Assembly: GCF_047948215.1 (NCBI RefSeq)
Contig: NC_134455.1
Coordinates: forward strand, 75,455,189 to 75,519,188
Reading direction: 5' to 3'
DNA: 64,000 nt
Source: Lycorma delicatula
Taxonomy: Eukaryota > Arthropoda > Insecta > Hemiptera > Fulgoridae
Positions within the stretch are counted from its first letter, which is position 1. Each line of letters opens with the position of its first letter. The notes under the pieces were generated by a model, which was not told where the DNA came from, searched no databases, and was given only the letters and a program-made list of their open reading frames with translations. Below, in pieces: positions 1-11,312 of this stretch. The position numbers and the translations under genes are program-made.

Positions 1-350
1 TTTCAACGATATATCATAACTGGTACTTATTTTCATTGGTTCTAGAGTTATAGCCAAATAAATCTTTCATTAATAAATTACTTAAATCTTACAAAGGGAA
101 GGGACATCGGTTCGAATCTGTCTTCACCTCCTTTTTTTTCTTTTTTTTTTAATTTAATTATATTTATTTATTAATATTTAATAATATCTGATTCTAAAAA
201 AATTACTTAAATAATAATTCAATAATAAGAATAAAAAAATGAAAAAATATCAGAAGTTATTAATGAAATAAAATTTCATGTAATTTTCATTTAAAAAAAA
301 ATGTGTATATGTAATTTAATAGGCGAACAAGGAATTCATGTGGTGTCCAC
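1..350 (+). mobile_element. ACTTCC-family repeat, 3' portion (copy A)
   Basis: This is the 3' part of a dispersed repeat found at least seven times in the window. It enters already running at base 1. The B-box-like core GGTTCGAATC lies at about 109-118, followed by AT-rich sequence. The conserved end, a near copy of the reverse complement of ACTTCCTTGTACG followed by a TGTGGTGTCCACATCAG-like tail, is at 322-355. Other copies show the 5' start. It has no coding capacity. It is probably a non-autonomous DNA element or an unusual SINE. Confidence 0.75.
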
Positions 351-694
351 ATCAGTTTTTGTTATTGTACCAACAAGCAATACTACAACTGAAGAGAAAT
401 TTGGTTATTGTTATAATTCCCTTGGTGCAGTAACAATTTATTGACTATGTTATTTTTTCCTTTGGTTTTTAATTTTTCTTTTGATATATCTTATTAACAG
501 CTGTTTCAAACAAGAAGAAGTTTCTAAATTATTTTTCTAATAATTTATTTGATTTACAAACCAAAAAATCTGATATGGATCTGTTGTCTAAAACGACTAC
601 TGAATTATCTGAGGTTCGCAATGAGATTTCCTTCTACTCATCTTTTGAAATTTGGGAAATTCATAATCCTTGGATTTACGACCGATTTAAAAAA
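351..694. other. AT-rich sequence, nothing recognised
   Basis: I see no gene or named repeat here. A short stretch around 480-640 looks less biased than its surroundings but has stops in every frame. Confidence 0.4.
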
Positions 695-905
695 AAATTC
701 CTTTCGGCACGCCGGAAGGCGGAGATAGATTTCACCGGTGCTAAGTAGGGGATAAAAGTACGGAATACCACCTTAAAATTAAAAAAACTTCAAGTTTACT
801 CAATACGGAAATGGTTGCATGTGAAAAATGTTCACGTGTTTAGCATACAACAAGCCCCATCTTCCAATTCCAGCAACATTTTGGTCATCCCTTGCCGTAA
901 GAGTT
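695..905 (+). repeat. Dispersed repeat Q, copy 1
   Basis: This begins with a CTTTCGGCACGCCGGAAGGC motif and runs through a TTTCACCGGTGCTAAG block to a CATCCCTTGCC end. The same order of blocks recurs at 33436-33660. Neither copy has an open reading frame. The class is unknown. Confidence 0.65.
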
Positions 906-1659
906 GAAATCTACCTACAAATAAAGATTTTGAAAGAAATCCAGTTTTGTCACCAGCATTAATAATAATCAGTCGCTTTCCTTTCTAAATTAGTACGTCA
1001 TGTCATATGTTTCATTATTTTCATCTGTCCAGCCTTTACTAATAGTATGCTAGTGTGCTAGTAAGTTTTGTCAATATAAACTATATTCCGACCATCACGT
1101 CGGCACTGTATTTTACGTTGTAAATAATTAATTGCACTAATCTGGATACCATATCATACAAATAAATAACGTCTATTATTTATGACTACCTCCATTCGAA
1201 GCCAAATCCTTTACAAGAGTGTGAAAAGATGACTTGCTTCATTTGAAATTTACATCTGTAAAACTACTTTTTTATAAAAATTTGATAAAGTTGGTATTAC
1301 AATTTCTATAATGTGAGTCTCGTCATCGTTCTTCAAATTACAACTTGATCAAATTTATTGAACATCGATTAAGTTCTACTTTTTTCTGTTATGTTTGCAG
1401 TTTGGAATTTTGAATTACCGGTTGTTTGGGATTCATTTACATTCCTCCAAATAGGGGTTCACTAACATCACGTACAGACGTGGTTTTTTTTTCAACGGTA
1501 ATTGATATTACAGCTTATTTATTTAACTTAAACAAATTGTAAACATCATAGACTACCTCTCTTTTTTCTCAATAAATTACTTTTTCTACTCCTAATCTGC
1601 TTTTAAAGTGCGATATTTTTATATTAAATCACTTAGGAATTAAGCTTACAGGTTACAAA
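906..1659. other. AT-rich intergenic or intronic sequence
   Basis: There are no open frames, RNA genes or repeats that I can recognise in this stretch. Confidence 0.4.
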
Positions 1660-1710
1660 CCACTATAAGTTATGCCACTATAAGTTATACTACAAGTTAT
1701 GCCACTATAA
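1660..1710 (+). repeat. Short imperfect tandem repeat
   Basis: Three imperfect copies of a unit containing CCACTATAAGTTATG lie head to tail here. It is a local minisatellite-like duplication. Confidence 0.6.
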
Positions 1711-1889
1711 AGCGATTACGGTTGTTTTAATTGTATTACTTCTGTTGTAAACAACTGAATAAGAAAAAAATAAAACGGGAAATTTTACTATAAAAAGGGA
1801 AAATTTTAATACGTAAAATTTCCTGAATTTAAAAAACTACTAACATGCTACCTTGTACTTACTGCAATAATAAATTCTATATTAGTAAT

Positions 1890-2125
1890 ATTATACCAGA
1901 CACAAAATTGTTAGTCTGCGTAATTTTTCGATCCACTTTAACTATTTCAGTTTTTTATTAACACTTGCCAGTACAAGGACACTAAATTTCATCAAAATAT
2001 CCCAATTCGTTCTTTAGATATAAATTTGTATTAAAATAAAAATAAAATGGCGGCCAGAGAGAAAAAAATGATAACGATTAAAAGATTGATGTTCTGAATC
2101 AAGCCCTTAATTTGGCCAACTCCAT
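1890..2125 (+). repeat. Dispersed repeat Y, copy 1
   Basis: This contains blocks in the order ACACAAAATTGT, GCGTAATTTT, CACTTTAACTATTTCAG, CTAAATTTCATCAAAAT, AAAATGGCGG and TTCTGAATCA. The same order is at 11990-12400. No coding potential is visible. Confidence 0.55.
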
Positions 2126-3399
2126 CCGAGATACTCTATGTAATCAAATAATGTTGAGATGTGCCGCGCTAAAAGTTTTCAATGAACTGAAGGATACACG
2201 TCACCAATAATCCAGTAAAAAATTATTTTTTCTTACTGTTTATTCTTTCTTGGTGTAAACAGTGAGAAATAATGAAACATTTTTTAATTGGCAAATAAAA
2301 AACGTATTGAATAATTGTGAGCATACGCAACACATGTAGTAGATTTACGTACCGGAATTACAGCTAGCGCCGTTGAACTCACTGTTTAAACGATGTAACG
2401 TAAATAAAGTGCGTGTATTCTTCTATTTTATATTTGCGGGACTAAGTCATTTTTAGTATGAGTAAACTGTACATTCATGAGTTCAGTTTGTTTAGAAAAA
2501 AAAACAAGAAAAATTAAAGCATACTTTATAACAGTTCAATATATATTTAGAATGGATTTTAACCATGTTCTGATTTTATGAATGTTCACATAGTAACAAC
2601 ATTTATGAATGTTCTGATAGTAACTAAACTATACATATGTGAAAGGAGGAGCATGGTTAGCTAAGCGCAACATAGTAATAACAGCTTCGCATTCAGGTCA
2701 CCAAAGTGCCAAAAATTAAATAACCTACTACACTAGTTAGTTGAGCTTCTAAACCGTTGGTAAATTGTCAATACATCCGGCCAGCTTGAGGAACGGAAAA
2801 CAATCAATTTGTGCTAATGTTGTCCAATATTAAAAAGAATCTAACTCTATTAGTCGTGGTTTACGTTTGTTTTAGTGTCGATTACTCCCAGATTCACCAG
2901 CACCCTTGGAAAGGTCAGATGACCGTAAGGAAATGTAAGCTGTTTTAAAGTGTGTGGTATCTGTGTTTATTTAGCAATTACACATCTTTGCATGACATTA
3001 AAATTTGTATTATTGCTTTATACTCTTGACAACTGTAAAAAAAATTATGAAATTTTTTCTCCAGCAATAATGTTTTCGTCGTAAATACAAGTAAAAATGA
3101 ATATCTGAAATTTATTAAAAGAATGGAGATATTATTAAAATAAAAATAACAATGTGGTACAAGAAAAACCATGGAAAAATTGGCACAAAAATACTCGTGT
3201 TACAAATGTAAAAAGAAATGATAAATGTTTGTAAGTAAATTAAAATGTGAATTTTCAAAAAAAAATTACATTAATAATCTTAGTGAAGTAATTACGCTGG
3301 TACAAGTTAGACAAATGGAAAAATAATAAATGATTTAACAGACGTGCGAATTTGGGGTTCATAAATTTAAATGTATATTAATATATTGGGAAAAGAGGA
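2126..3399. other. AT-rich sequence, nothing recognised
   Basis: I find no coding region. The 64-codon reverse frame at 2978-3172 is AT-driven and resembles nothing I know. The segment 2640-2830 is slightly richer in GC but has stops in all frames. Confidence 0.4.
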
Positions 3400-4108
3400 A
3401 TAAAAATCGAGGGAAGAAGAATAGAATTTATACGTTTTCCGATAACATGGCGGAACTGGCGGGGAAACTAAATGAAATGCATGATGACTGAAATGAAACT
3501 TACGAAAGTCAGAGTATGAGGATAAACAAAAAGAAGACGAAGTGTATGGTATTATTCGGAAAAGAGGAGAGCATTGAGATTAAGAATAGGAAAATAAAAT
3601 TTAAGAGCGGATGAAGAAATTTCTGTCCTTAGGGAGTTTCATAACTGATGATCTGACTTGAATAATAGGAATTAAAACAAGAATATCAAGTAGTAAGCAG
3701 ATATTTAATAAGAAGGGAAGATTGCTATGTGAAAAATTAAACTTAGCGTTAAGGAAGAGATTAATGAAGTGTTTTATTTGGAGTGTAATGCTTTTTGGAG
3801 TTGAAATATGAACAATGAGAAAGGAAGACAGAAAACGAATTGAGGCTTTTCAGATACAGGTGTGTGGTGGAGAATGACAAATGTCAGATGTCAAGACCGT
3901 GTAACATTGCCCTTTGAGAAGAAGGTGTTTATCAGTGGATGCGATGGAAGGTAAGGAAAGGAAGAAATTTAAAATGATAGATGATGTTATGGAAAAGGAA
4001 AATTTGCGGAAAGAAAGAGGTTACAATGAACAGAACAAAGTGGAGAGCAGCAGCCGTGATTTGACCTGCCCTAAGAGCAGATCACTTTGAATGAATGAAT
4101 GAATGTAT
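3400..4108 (+). pseudogene. LINE reverse transcriptase C-terminal relic
   Basis: Conceptual translation of the + strand gives a decayed RT palm and C-terminal region. FSDNM at about 3438 occupies the place of the catalytic FADD box. It is followed by MRINKKKTKCMV and then by pieces resembling the region around YLGS and WSVxLYGxETW. Several in-frame stops (for example the TGA at 3489-3491 in DD*NET) and frameshifts destroy it. The end is marked by an ATGA/GAAT simple repeat at 4087-4106, as expected for a LINE tail. It is related to the better element at 35.7-38.9 kb but diverged from it. The loss of DD in the palm box means it is dead. Confidence 0.75.
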
Positions 4109-4349
4109 TGGTAGTATATATATATATCCATAAATCATAAAAAATACAAATTCCAAGAAATTATTTCTAGGAAAAATGATTATTATTTTAGATTATAAAA
4201 ATTCACCATTATTATCTTATGCAAGTAATCTATTCGACTATTTTTTCCCAAAAATCAATACTTTAAGCAATTATGTAATTTTTTATTTTGTTATCTTTTC
4301 TTTGCTGGTAGAAATTTACTACAGAAACTCGAAGCTTTTGCATAGGAAT
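4109..4349. other. AT-rich spacer with a chance reading frame
   Basis: A 60-codon + frame at 4176-4358 is hydrophobic and AT-driven, and overlaps a SINE tail. I do not regard it as a gene. Confidence 0.4.
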
Positions 4350-4461
4350 ATGAAATGAAATTTTTGTAGCGTATGGACAATGCTATGTCTAACTGGGATT
4401 CGAACCTGGGACCTCTGGATGAAAAACCGAGACGCTATCACTCGTGCCACGGAGGCCGGCG
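4350..4461 (-). mobile_element. tRNA-derived SINE, family S, copy 1
   Basis: Read on the minus strand, it starts GCCGGCCTCCGTGGCACGAG, an A-box-like pol III promoter element. A B box GGTTCGAATCCC follows, then a conserved tail containing CGCTACAAAAATTTCAT. This order recurs in at least seven other copies in the window. It is tRNA-like at the head and non-autonomous, mobilised by a partner LINE. The tail is truncated here compared with copies at 27.8 and 31.7 kb. Confidence 0.85.
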
Positions 4462-4821
4462 AGTTACATAAAGCATTTATTATTATATATTTAAAATCAT
4501 GCGTAAAATTACAAAATGTAATGTTTCATTATAATACGTTCATGTAAGAAACTGACTTAAAAATACGAAACGAAGTATTCGGTAGGTTATAATATGCTAA
4601 AGTAAAATCTTGATCAATGAAAATTAATTAAAGAAAGGCAAAAAAGTTATATAATGTTTCCAAAGATTGTCGTAAACAAAGTTTTCTACCAACTTCATTT
4701 ACTGATCTATCTCTCTTCCTCTCTAAATCGTGTAACTACAAGCTTTCATCTATTTAATAATTTAGACAAACACTTTGTTACTAAAATAATATTTTTCTCA
4801 TAGTAATAATTTCTATTAAAA
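4462..4821. other. AT-rich spacer
   Basis: Nothing is recognisable in this stretch. Confidence 0.35.
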
Positions 4822-4926
4822 CAGTTGATCTACAGCGCTATCCTTAAACCTACCTGGAAGTATAGGATTCAGCTATGGGGTACCCCTTTAATGATGAGTT
4901 TTCGTCGGAGACCTCTCTTCATATGA
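4822..4926 (+). pseudogene. Jockey-like LINE RT C-terminal fragment
   Basis: The 34-codon frame reads LIYSAILKPTWKYRIQLWG. It matches the conserved C-terminal block after the RT in jockey-type LINEs (pattern LxYKxxxxPxWxYGxQLWG), with G to R in the YGIQ core. It ends at a stop at 4924-4926. Downstream bases to about 4985 may continue it in another frame. It is a small relic of a LINE different from the RTE-like element at 36-39 kb. Confidence 0.6.
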
Positions 4927-5890
4927 TAATCATGAATCAAATTTACTTACCAGGTACCGATCGTAAATTCTGACAGATAGACAAAAAAAAATTAAGGTGG
5001 ATGAATTAAAATATATAAAATACATCGTTTTCATGTAATTTATAATAATCTCTTCGGTCGTGAATTTTAAAAATTGTATTACATTATACTTACTAGTGTA
5101 TCATAACCCAGTTAAACAAAATCTATGTGCAGAGCTACTCACTGGCTACGATATACGAGACAGTAATCGGAGTTGCTTTTCCTGAGATTAATGATGTTCA
5201 TAGTACAGCCAGGTTTTTAAATGAAATGAATGAAAGTGATATTTATAGGGTTGATTATCACCTGTATTTTAATGGGCTGGTCAAGCTGATATGATTCGAG
5301 TCAGAGAAGAAGCATTTCATTCTTCACTTTCTCAATAAGCCTGGCATGAAACGATGTTATTCTTTGGGAATGATTATACATTTTTTTTGGAATGAGTTTA
5401 TTTTACCTACAATAATTACGTTTATAAAACCCAATATTTTATTATGCATTTCATAAAACAGTCATCATACATTACGTGAGTGTGAAGACATTTTACTAAT
5501 TAAGAATGATTCAGATTTATTCCATCAAATTAGATGATTTAGCCTTCAATTTTATTGAAATGTATTGAAAGTTTGTACATATATTGAACCAATTTCTAAT
5601 TAAACAGATATTTTCAATCCATAAAAGATTTTTTTTAAATTAAATTTCACTTTCCTCTCATATATTATACTACATAATTACATCACATGATGTAAAAACA
5701 CATTACATTAACGTAAATAAGAAAAATTAAGTAGTTCATGAAATATTATTTCTAAGAGATTACTCTTCAGATGCTCGCTCTATATGTATGTCCTTTCTAC
5801 TAAATTTTCATAAGTATCGCTTTGAAAAATCTATATACAATTTGTATTGTACGTAGTAATTCTGATTGCTTGTAAGTAAATAAATAAATA
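4927..5890. other. AT-rich sequence, nothing recognised
   Basis: No features are supported. A decayed continuation of the jockey-like relic may lie at its left end. Confidence 0.35.
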
Positions 5891-6003
5891 GGCCGAGACG
5901 CTACCATTCCGCCAAGTGGTAGCATCTTGGTTTTTCATCCGCGGGTTCGAATCCCGGTCAAGCATGGCATTTTTATAAGCAACAAAATTTCATTTCCATA
6001 TTC
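5891..6003 (+). mobile_element. SINE family S, copy 2, with folded-back head
   Basis: The 3' half (B box GGTTCGAATCCC at about 5944, then GGTCAAGCATGGCATTTTT) is a normal family S SINE on the plus strand. The 5' head is replaced by an inverted copy of itself: 5891-5914 is the reverse complement of the tRNA-like head, followed directly by the forward head at 5916-5930. The result is an imperfect hairpin. Confidence 0.75.
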
Positions 6004-6087
6004 CCAGGTTCTTACATAAATCAATTCATCAATCAAACAAAAATAAATTTCTTATTCTGATAGAAAGTAAAAAAACTTTATGTTAAT

Positions 6088-7349
6088 TACAGTTCCGCTA
6101 AATATCGCCGTCAGTTTTATTCATTACAGCCGTTTAATTGGGGCAGCTTTGTAAAACACAGAAACATATTGTTATCTCCATATAAAATTACGCCGGTTTA
6201 ATGGCGTAAAATGCCGCTTATAAGGCCCATTATTTCGTATATTTCTTTATTTACTCGTAAAATAATACAATTTTATTAGTAGTGTAAATCATTTAACCAG
6301 TGTTTAAACATTATAAGGAGTAAGGGATCGATAACATTCAAATTGAGTTTTTGCCACTAAATAAAAATTTAATTCAATCACCGACATGAGAATAAACAAT
6401 AAAAAAATAAAAATAAATAAATAAATAAAAATTTCTTTTTCGAATTAAAATAGTTAGCCACATTTAACAAGAAATTGAAGAAAATATGTTGACTCCTGCT
6501 AAGGCTAAACATATCAGGGTATACGTCTCAATTTATTGCAGGAATTCAGTTCATAGCCGAGCAAAATCAGAAATTGTTTTGCAAAATGCAATATAAAAGT
6601 CGCTGAACTAAATAGTCAACGTTGAAGATGATCCTAACACTTTTTGCAGCGGGAGGTTCAAAATTTTGATTAATAATAGAAAATCAATACGAAAATTAAA
6701 TCGGCGATGACGAAATAATCAAAAAGATTATTCAAAAACTGGACGTATTTAAAGATGAAAAAGACGAACCCGATGTTAAACGCGTATCTTCTACACAAGA
6801 TGCAAAAAAAAAAATTTTGACGGACCAGCAATATTTTATGCAAGAAGGCAGTGATGGAAACCCGCCAGCGAGTCTTTGCAAAATGTTTATGACGCCAGGG
6901 AATGAAAAGGAGACGACAAAAAGAAGACGAAAGCAAAGTAGAAAATTTTTTCAATTGGTTTAACCAAGTAAAATATATTAAAGTACATTTTTTTATTTTT
7001 ATTTTACTGACCGTAAATTGACTCACTATTTTGACTTGTACATCTATTTTGCTTATCAAGTTTTATATTTTATTAATGATGTAAAATTACAAAAAGAGTT
7101 TAATAACATTTCTTAATTTAATAATTTTTTAATTTATTAATTCTGTTATGTAAATTTAATGCTGTATTAGAAATAGAACTCTGAATAATAAGACATTAAA
7201 TTGTATTTAATAATAATTAGTATGTACTGTACTGTATTTTGTGTATATCCCTCATTTTTCGTTAATGTTCCTTAACAGGTCCAACCGTTTAATAGAATTA
7301 TATGGTCCCCGTTCTGAAGTGGTCCGCTTATCCGGAATCTGCTGTATCT
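6088..7349 (+). mobile_element. Possible pogo/Tigger-like DNA transposon relic
   Basis: The right end, read inwards on the minus strand from 7349, starts TACAGCAGATTCCGGATAAG and continues into GCGGACC. This resembles pogo-group ends and is next to a TA. A weaker match, TACAGTTCCGC, is at about 6087-6097 and would be the left end. Between them is an acidic/basic frame (6706-6963) placed where the transposase C terminus would be. The left boundary is uncertain. Confidence 0.4.
6706..6963 (+). pseudogene. Putative pogo/jerky-like transposase C-terminal remnant
   Basis: An 85-codon frame has no start codon near its beginning (stop at 6697) and ends at TAA 6961-6963. It begins DDEIIKKIIQKLDVF and continues with a charged stretch DEKDEPDVKR. 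It ends in a basic cluster followed by RKFFQLV. An acidic linker followed by a basic, FF-ending tail is the layout of pogo/jerky transposase C termini, but no catalytic motif is present. A reverse frame of 129 codons over the same bases is its shadow. Medium-low confidence. Confidence 0.4.
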
Positions 7350-8329
7350 CTAAAATGGGTGATATGCTATTTCACGAGTAATAAATAGATGAATTACACA
7401 AGCATTTGCAAAAAATTGAACAACAAGAGAAACAATTGTAAAACCTTGATCAGAATAGCATCACAAAATATATTATTTGTTATAAAAAATATATATTTGT
7501 TTTTAAAGTCCATATTAATTATTTAAAATTTAAACACATAAAATAAATTTTAAGTTAATTATATGAAGATATCCAAAATAAATCACAATTGAAAAGAATT
7601 AATTGGATTTTTGAGCATATATAAATGTGTACACGTTAAACGGAAATCAGAAAAGGTTTTTTTTTATGAGTATTATATAAAAAGTTATCGATAAAGAAAT
7701 CTTTCTATTAAATTAGATTTTTTATTCTATTTTAAATAAACTCGTGGGAAGATTTTTTTTAAATGGTTCAGTAAACACAATAATTCCCTTCCTTTCTCGT
7801 AAGCCGGTATTGTGTTGATTTACATGAAAATAGTTCTGTTGTTTGGTTTAACAGAGGTGGTTACTGTAATAACCATTATGTTTTTTTTTTTTTTGTAAGT
7901 GACTATTCACTTAAATGCTTTTTAAGATTTTTGTAAAAGAAATTTCTTGAACACATTGGTAAAATTAAGTAATATTTTTTTAGCATCCTTCAAAGTATAG
8001 TAGTCCGTAAAATCTAAAATTCTGCAAATCAAGATGCGCTTCAGAAATGAGGCTATGTTTAATTATAAATCTATCTGATCGATCAATTACGTGATATAAA
8101 AAACAAAATATTAGAAAAAATAAGACAAAAGAAAATCTCATAATTACAAATTATTTAGTTTATTTATTTCAATAAAAAGATAATTATTAGAATTATAAAT
8201 TGTCAAGCGGAATAGAATCATGAAACGACCGTGAAATATAGAGGTATGAGTTATACAATTTATTATATGTAATCATATTCTAATCAGGTGGTGTATTGAT
8301 TATAACACAGAAACAGAAAACAGTGATAT
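7350..8329. other. AT-rich sequence, nothing recognised
   Basis: I see no gene or named repeat. A small stretch near 7790-7850 contains bases also found near 58360, probably a shared repeat end. Confidence 0.35.
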
Positions 8330-8610
8330 AGTGGTGTTGCGGACAACAGGATATTAATGAAACCCGGGCCGAGCCGGATACAGTTGTAACAATCTGTGTA
8401 GCGGTGGTCTCTAGCAGTCGGTTATTCTAACTAGGCTATCGCAAGGAAATACAATCAATGTTTTACCGTTAGAGGAATGTAACCGGCTCCTGCTCGCCGT
8501 AAATAGTCTCAACTGCAGAATCTGGTCGCATCGTCTGTCTGGTGGCCGCGGCAACTCAAACCGCCTAACAACAAATTGTTTTCAGACCGTAAACACAAGG
8601 TGCGAACATT
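8330..8610. promoter_or_regulatory. GC-rich island, possible regulatory or non-coding exon sequence
   Basis: This stretch is clearly richer in G+C than the several kb around it. It holds several CpG-containing words (CCGGGCCGAGCCGG near 8365; GGTGGCCGCGGCAAC near 8540). All six frames contain stops, so it is not a protein-coding exon of any length. It could be a promoter, an untranslated exon or an unrecognised repeat. The regulatory label is only a guess from base composition. Confidence 0.25.
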
Positions 8611-9045
8611 ACACAATTTACTGTCTAATTGATCGAACAGATATTGGTAATGATTTTATTTTAAATATTAAATCGCTGAAATTTATGCAGTCAAGAAACT
8701 ATCTAAAATATTCCTTACAAGCTATTTATTAGCGTCGGATATGAGAATAATTAATGCATTTTTTTAACCAAAAACAGGTTTGCAGATCGCTTATGCGTTC
8801 TTTTCTCTTTACTCACTAATAGTTCAAGAGTGGTTGAAATATTTCTAAATACCCATTTTAATAAAAATCAAATAACCCATTAAAGTAGGTTTCGAAACGC
8901 AGACATTATATACATACATCCGGATTTCCAGATACATCACAATAATAATAACTATCAATTCTGATAAATATTTTGCAAAAAAACAGAAGAAAGAAACAGA
9001 AATTTCTAGCATTATATTGATAATTAATTTCTATATTTAATTTAT
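8611..9045. other. AT-rich spacer
   Basis: Nothing is recognisable here. Confidence 0.35.
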
Positions 9046-9603
9046 AACTTTAACTTTTCGGATATCATAGCTATAGAGCTATGCTGCAAAAAGGAAAGTA
9101 TGATAATCATTGAAAAGAGGTTTTATGACCCAGGGACCCCACCAAAAAAAATGTGGAGTTAATAATTGTACTTACGTATGAGCGTGTGGTGGCGTGTTTG
9201 AAGCTTAATAACTTTTTACTGGATAAACCGATCTTGATAAAATTTTGTGCAGACTATTGCACACAGGACAATTTTTTGGTAAAATTTGGAAGTCATTATC
9301 TCGAGGGGGTGGGGTAGATAATTTTCTGGAGTCAACTTTCTCAAAATTTTGTAACCATAACCCAACTTCATTATATTAAGCTCAGTACATGCGTGCGTGC
9401 TTATCTTAACATTTAAAAAACATTTTGCCCTAAAATTTTCCCTTCACCAAAAATTTAAAAACGCTACTTTTTTATTTATTCTATATTTTTTACCCGATTA
9501 TTTTTATGTCTTCCTAGGCATAGCAGTAGTGCAAGTGATCCAAAAAAATTATTATTAGGGCGGGGGAGCCGATCAAAGTTAAAAAATATCGATATTTTTA
9601 AAT
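9046..9603 (+). repeat. Dispersed repeat P, copy 1 (left arm of inverted pair)
   Basis: The block order is GCTGCAAAAAGGAAAGTATG, then ATGACCCAGGGACC, GCGTGTTTGAAGCTTAATAA, GGAGTCAACTTTCTCAAAAT and TATGTCTTCCTAGGCA. The same blocks occur in inverted order and orientation at 10482-11036, and part of them at 48225-48540. It is non-coding. The sequence between the two arms (about 880 bp) is AT-rich with no recognisable genes. Confidence 0.75.
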
Positions 9604-10481
9604 GTTTTAAAACTATTTTGGTTTATTTAATATTTAATATTTAAACTTGTGTAAATGATGAAATAGGCTCGTTTCACGAAAAATAATTATATATGGTAAC
9701 CAAATTAATGATTAGAAAACCAGAATTGATTATTATTAATAAACATATACATACCTACGTATATTATTTTCAGACGATATAATTTTGTAATCATTGCACC
9801 ATATCTTTACCTAAGAGTTTGAAGCTTAATAACACTTCGTTTACTACCAGTAAAATAATTGTGGTTTTATTTTATTATTTGTAATTTTTTCCTCTAATCT
9901 ATGTAGTATTATTTCATTATTAAAATTATTCTTTTAATAAATTAAAGGATTCACTCTTATTTTTTTTATTATTATTATTTTAAAATCATTTTAAATTAAC
10001 ACAAGGATAAAATAAATAAAAAAAATAATAAATATTCTTTCTTATCTACCTAATATCTAAATCTTTTTTTGATATATTTGTTCAGTTTTGGTATTTTTAT
10101 CAACAAATTCATTCTATGATCAGGCATTATTAAAGTAATAAATATTTCTTCAGGGAAGATTATAAAAGAAAAGCCAACAATAAAGATGTTATACTTTCCT
10201 GATCTTGGTTATTGTTATAAAGTGGAAATTTAATGATACATGAAAAAATCTAAAAAAAAAATTTTAAAATCGATACTGTGTTATTTTATCTGCTCTCCAA
10301 ACTCAAAATCAACTCACAAGAAAAGTTTTTGATTTGTCTACTTTTACAATGTTAACTGGAAGAAACTAAAAAAAATCTATTGAAATATGAACAACAAATA
10401 AAAAATTTAACTAAGATTTTTCTGGGAATGGGGTGTATTGTCATGGAATGCTATTGTAATATTAATATTTAAAGTTCAAAT
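9604..10481. other. AT-rich spacer between the inverted P repeats
   Basis: It contains only AT-rich sequence with short A/T runs. No transposase or RNA gene is visible. Confidence 0.45.
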
Positions 10482-11036
10482 TAACCAAAAAAAAAACTTT
10501 TAAAAATTCCAAAATCAATATTTTTAAATTTTGATTGTCTCCCATACCCCTAATATTCCCCCGAAAGTATGTTTTTTTTTGGTTGTTTGCACCACTACTA
10601 CTTTGCTAGAAAGACATAAAAAATTGGTTAAAAATGCAATAAAAAAAATTATTTTATTTTTACTTTTGGGGAAATGGGGAATTTTGGGACAAAACTTTTT
10701 TGAAAAGTTTTGAGAAAATTGACCCAAAATAATTATCAACACCATCCACTGGTGTATGTGTGTATTGACTCCAAAATGTTATTAAACAACTGTCCTACAT
10801 ACACGAATCTCAACAAAATTTTATCAAAATCGATTAATTAAGTCAAAAGTTATTAAACTTCAAACACGCCGACACACGTTCATACATACGTATTTTCGTT
10901 ATTTTGTTTCTGGAGGTTCCTGGGTCATGAAACATCGAGAATGAAAACACAACCATATCCCATTTTTTGAACGCTTACCATACTTTTCTTCTTGCAGTAT
11001 ATCTCTCTAGATCTATGATTAAAGGAAAGTTAAAAA
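10482..11036 (-). repeat. Dispersed repeat P, copy 2 (right arm of inverted pair)
   Basis: On the minus strand this has the same blocks as 9046-9603: ATACTGCAAGAAGAAAAGTA, ATGACCCAGGAACC, GCGTGTTTGAAGTTTAATAA and TATGTCTTTCTAGCAAAGTA. The overlapping frames at 10524-10745 (-) and 10531-10713 (+) are within the repeat and are not genes. The two arms are diverged, so this is not a recent duplication. Confidence 0.75.
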
Positions 11037-11268
11037 AACCATACAAGGAAAATTGTTCTAGTTTTCTTTTCGCCAATTAAAATTTTTTTCTGAGCCTAAT
11101 TTTTAATGGACAAATGTGCTAAAATAACTTTTTCACAGAAGGTGGGTTTATAATTATAGATACTTAAAATAATTCTTCATACTCGAAACAATATATAAAA
11201 TAAGTCTTTGCTACGTCTTTTTAAGAAATGTTCATTCTTCGAGTTTCATTAAAATAGGCTTTGTATAT

Positions 11269-11312
11269 TTGAGCATTCAAATAGAAAATATATTTTCTAT
11301 TTGAATGCTCAA
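11269..11312. repeat. 44-bp perfect palindrome
   Basis: The half site is TTGAGCATTCAAATAGAAAA plus TA; bases 11269-11290 are the exact reverse complement of 11291-11312, with no spacer. Either strand would form a 22-bp stem with almost no loop, and the duplex could extrude a cruciform. Confidence 0.9.

Noticed and set aside
4350..4461. tRNA genes at SINE heads (also 5891, 18186, 19119, 27775, 31648, 33012, 46207, 56540)
   Set aside because: Heads have A- and B-box-like motifs, but no full cloverleaf can be drawn and each is followed by a shared SINE tail.
6670..7059. 129-codon reverse frame
   Set aside because: It is antisense to the more plausible charged plus-strand frame at 6706-6963 and shows no motif of its own.
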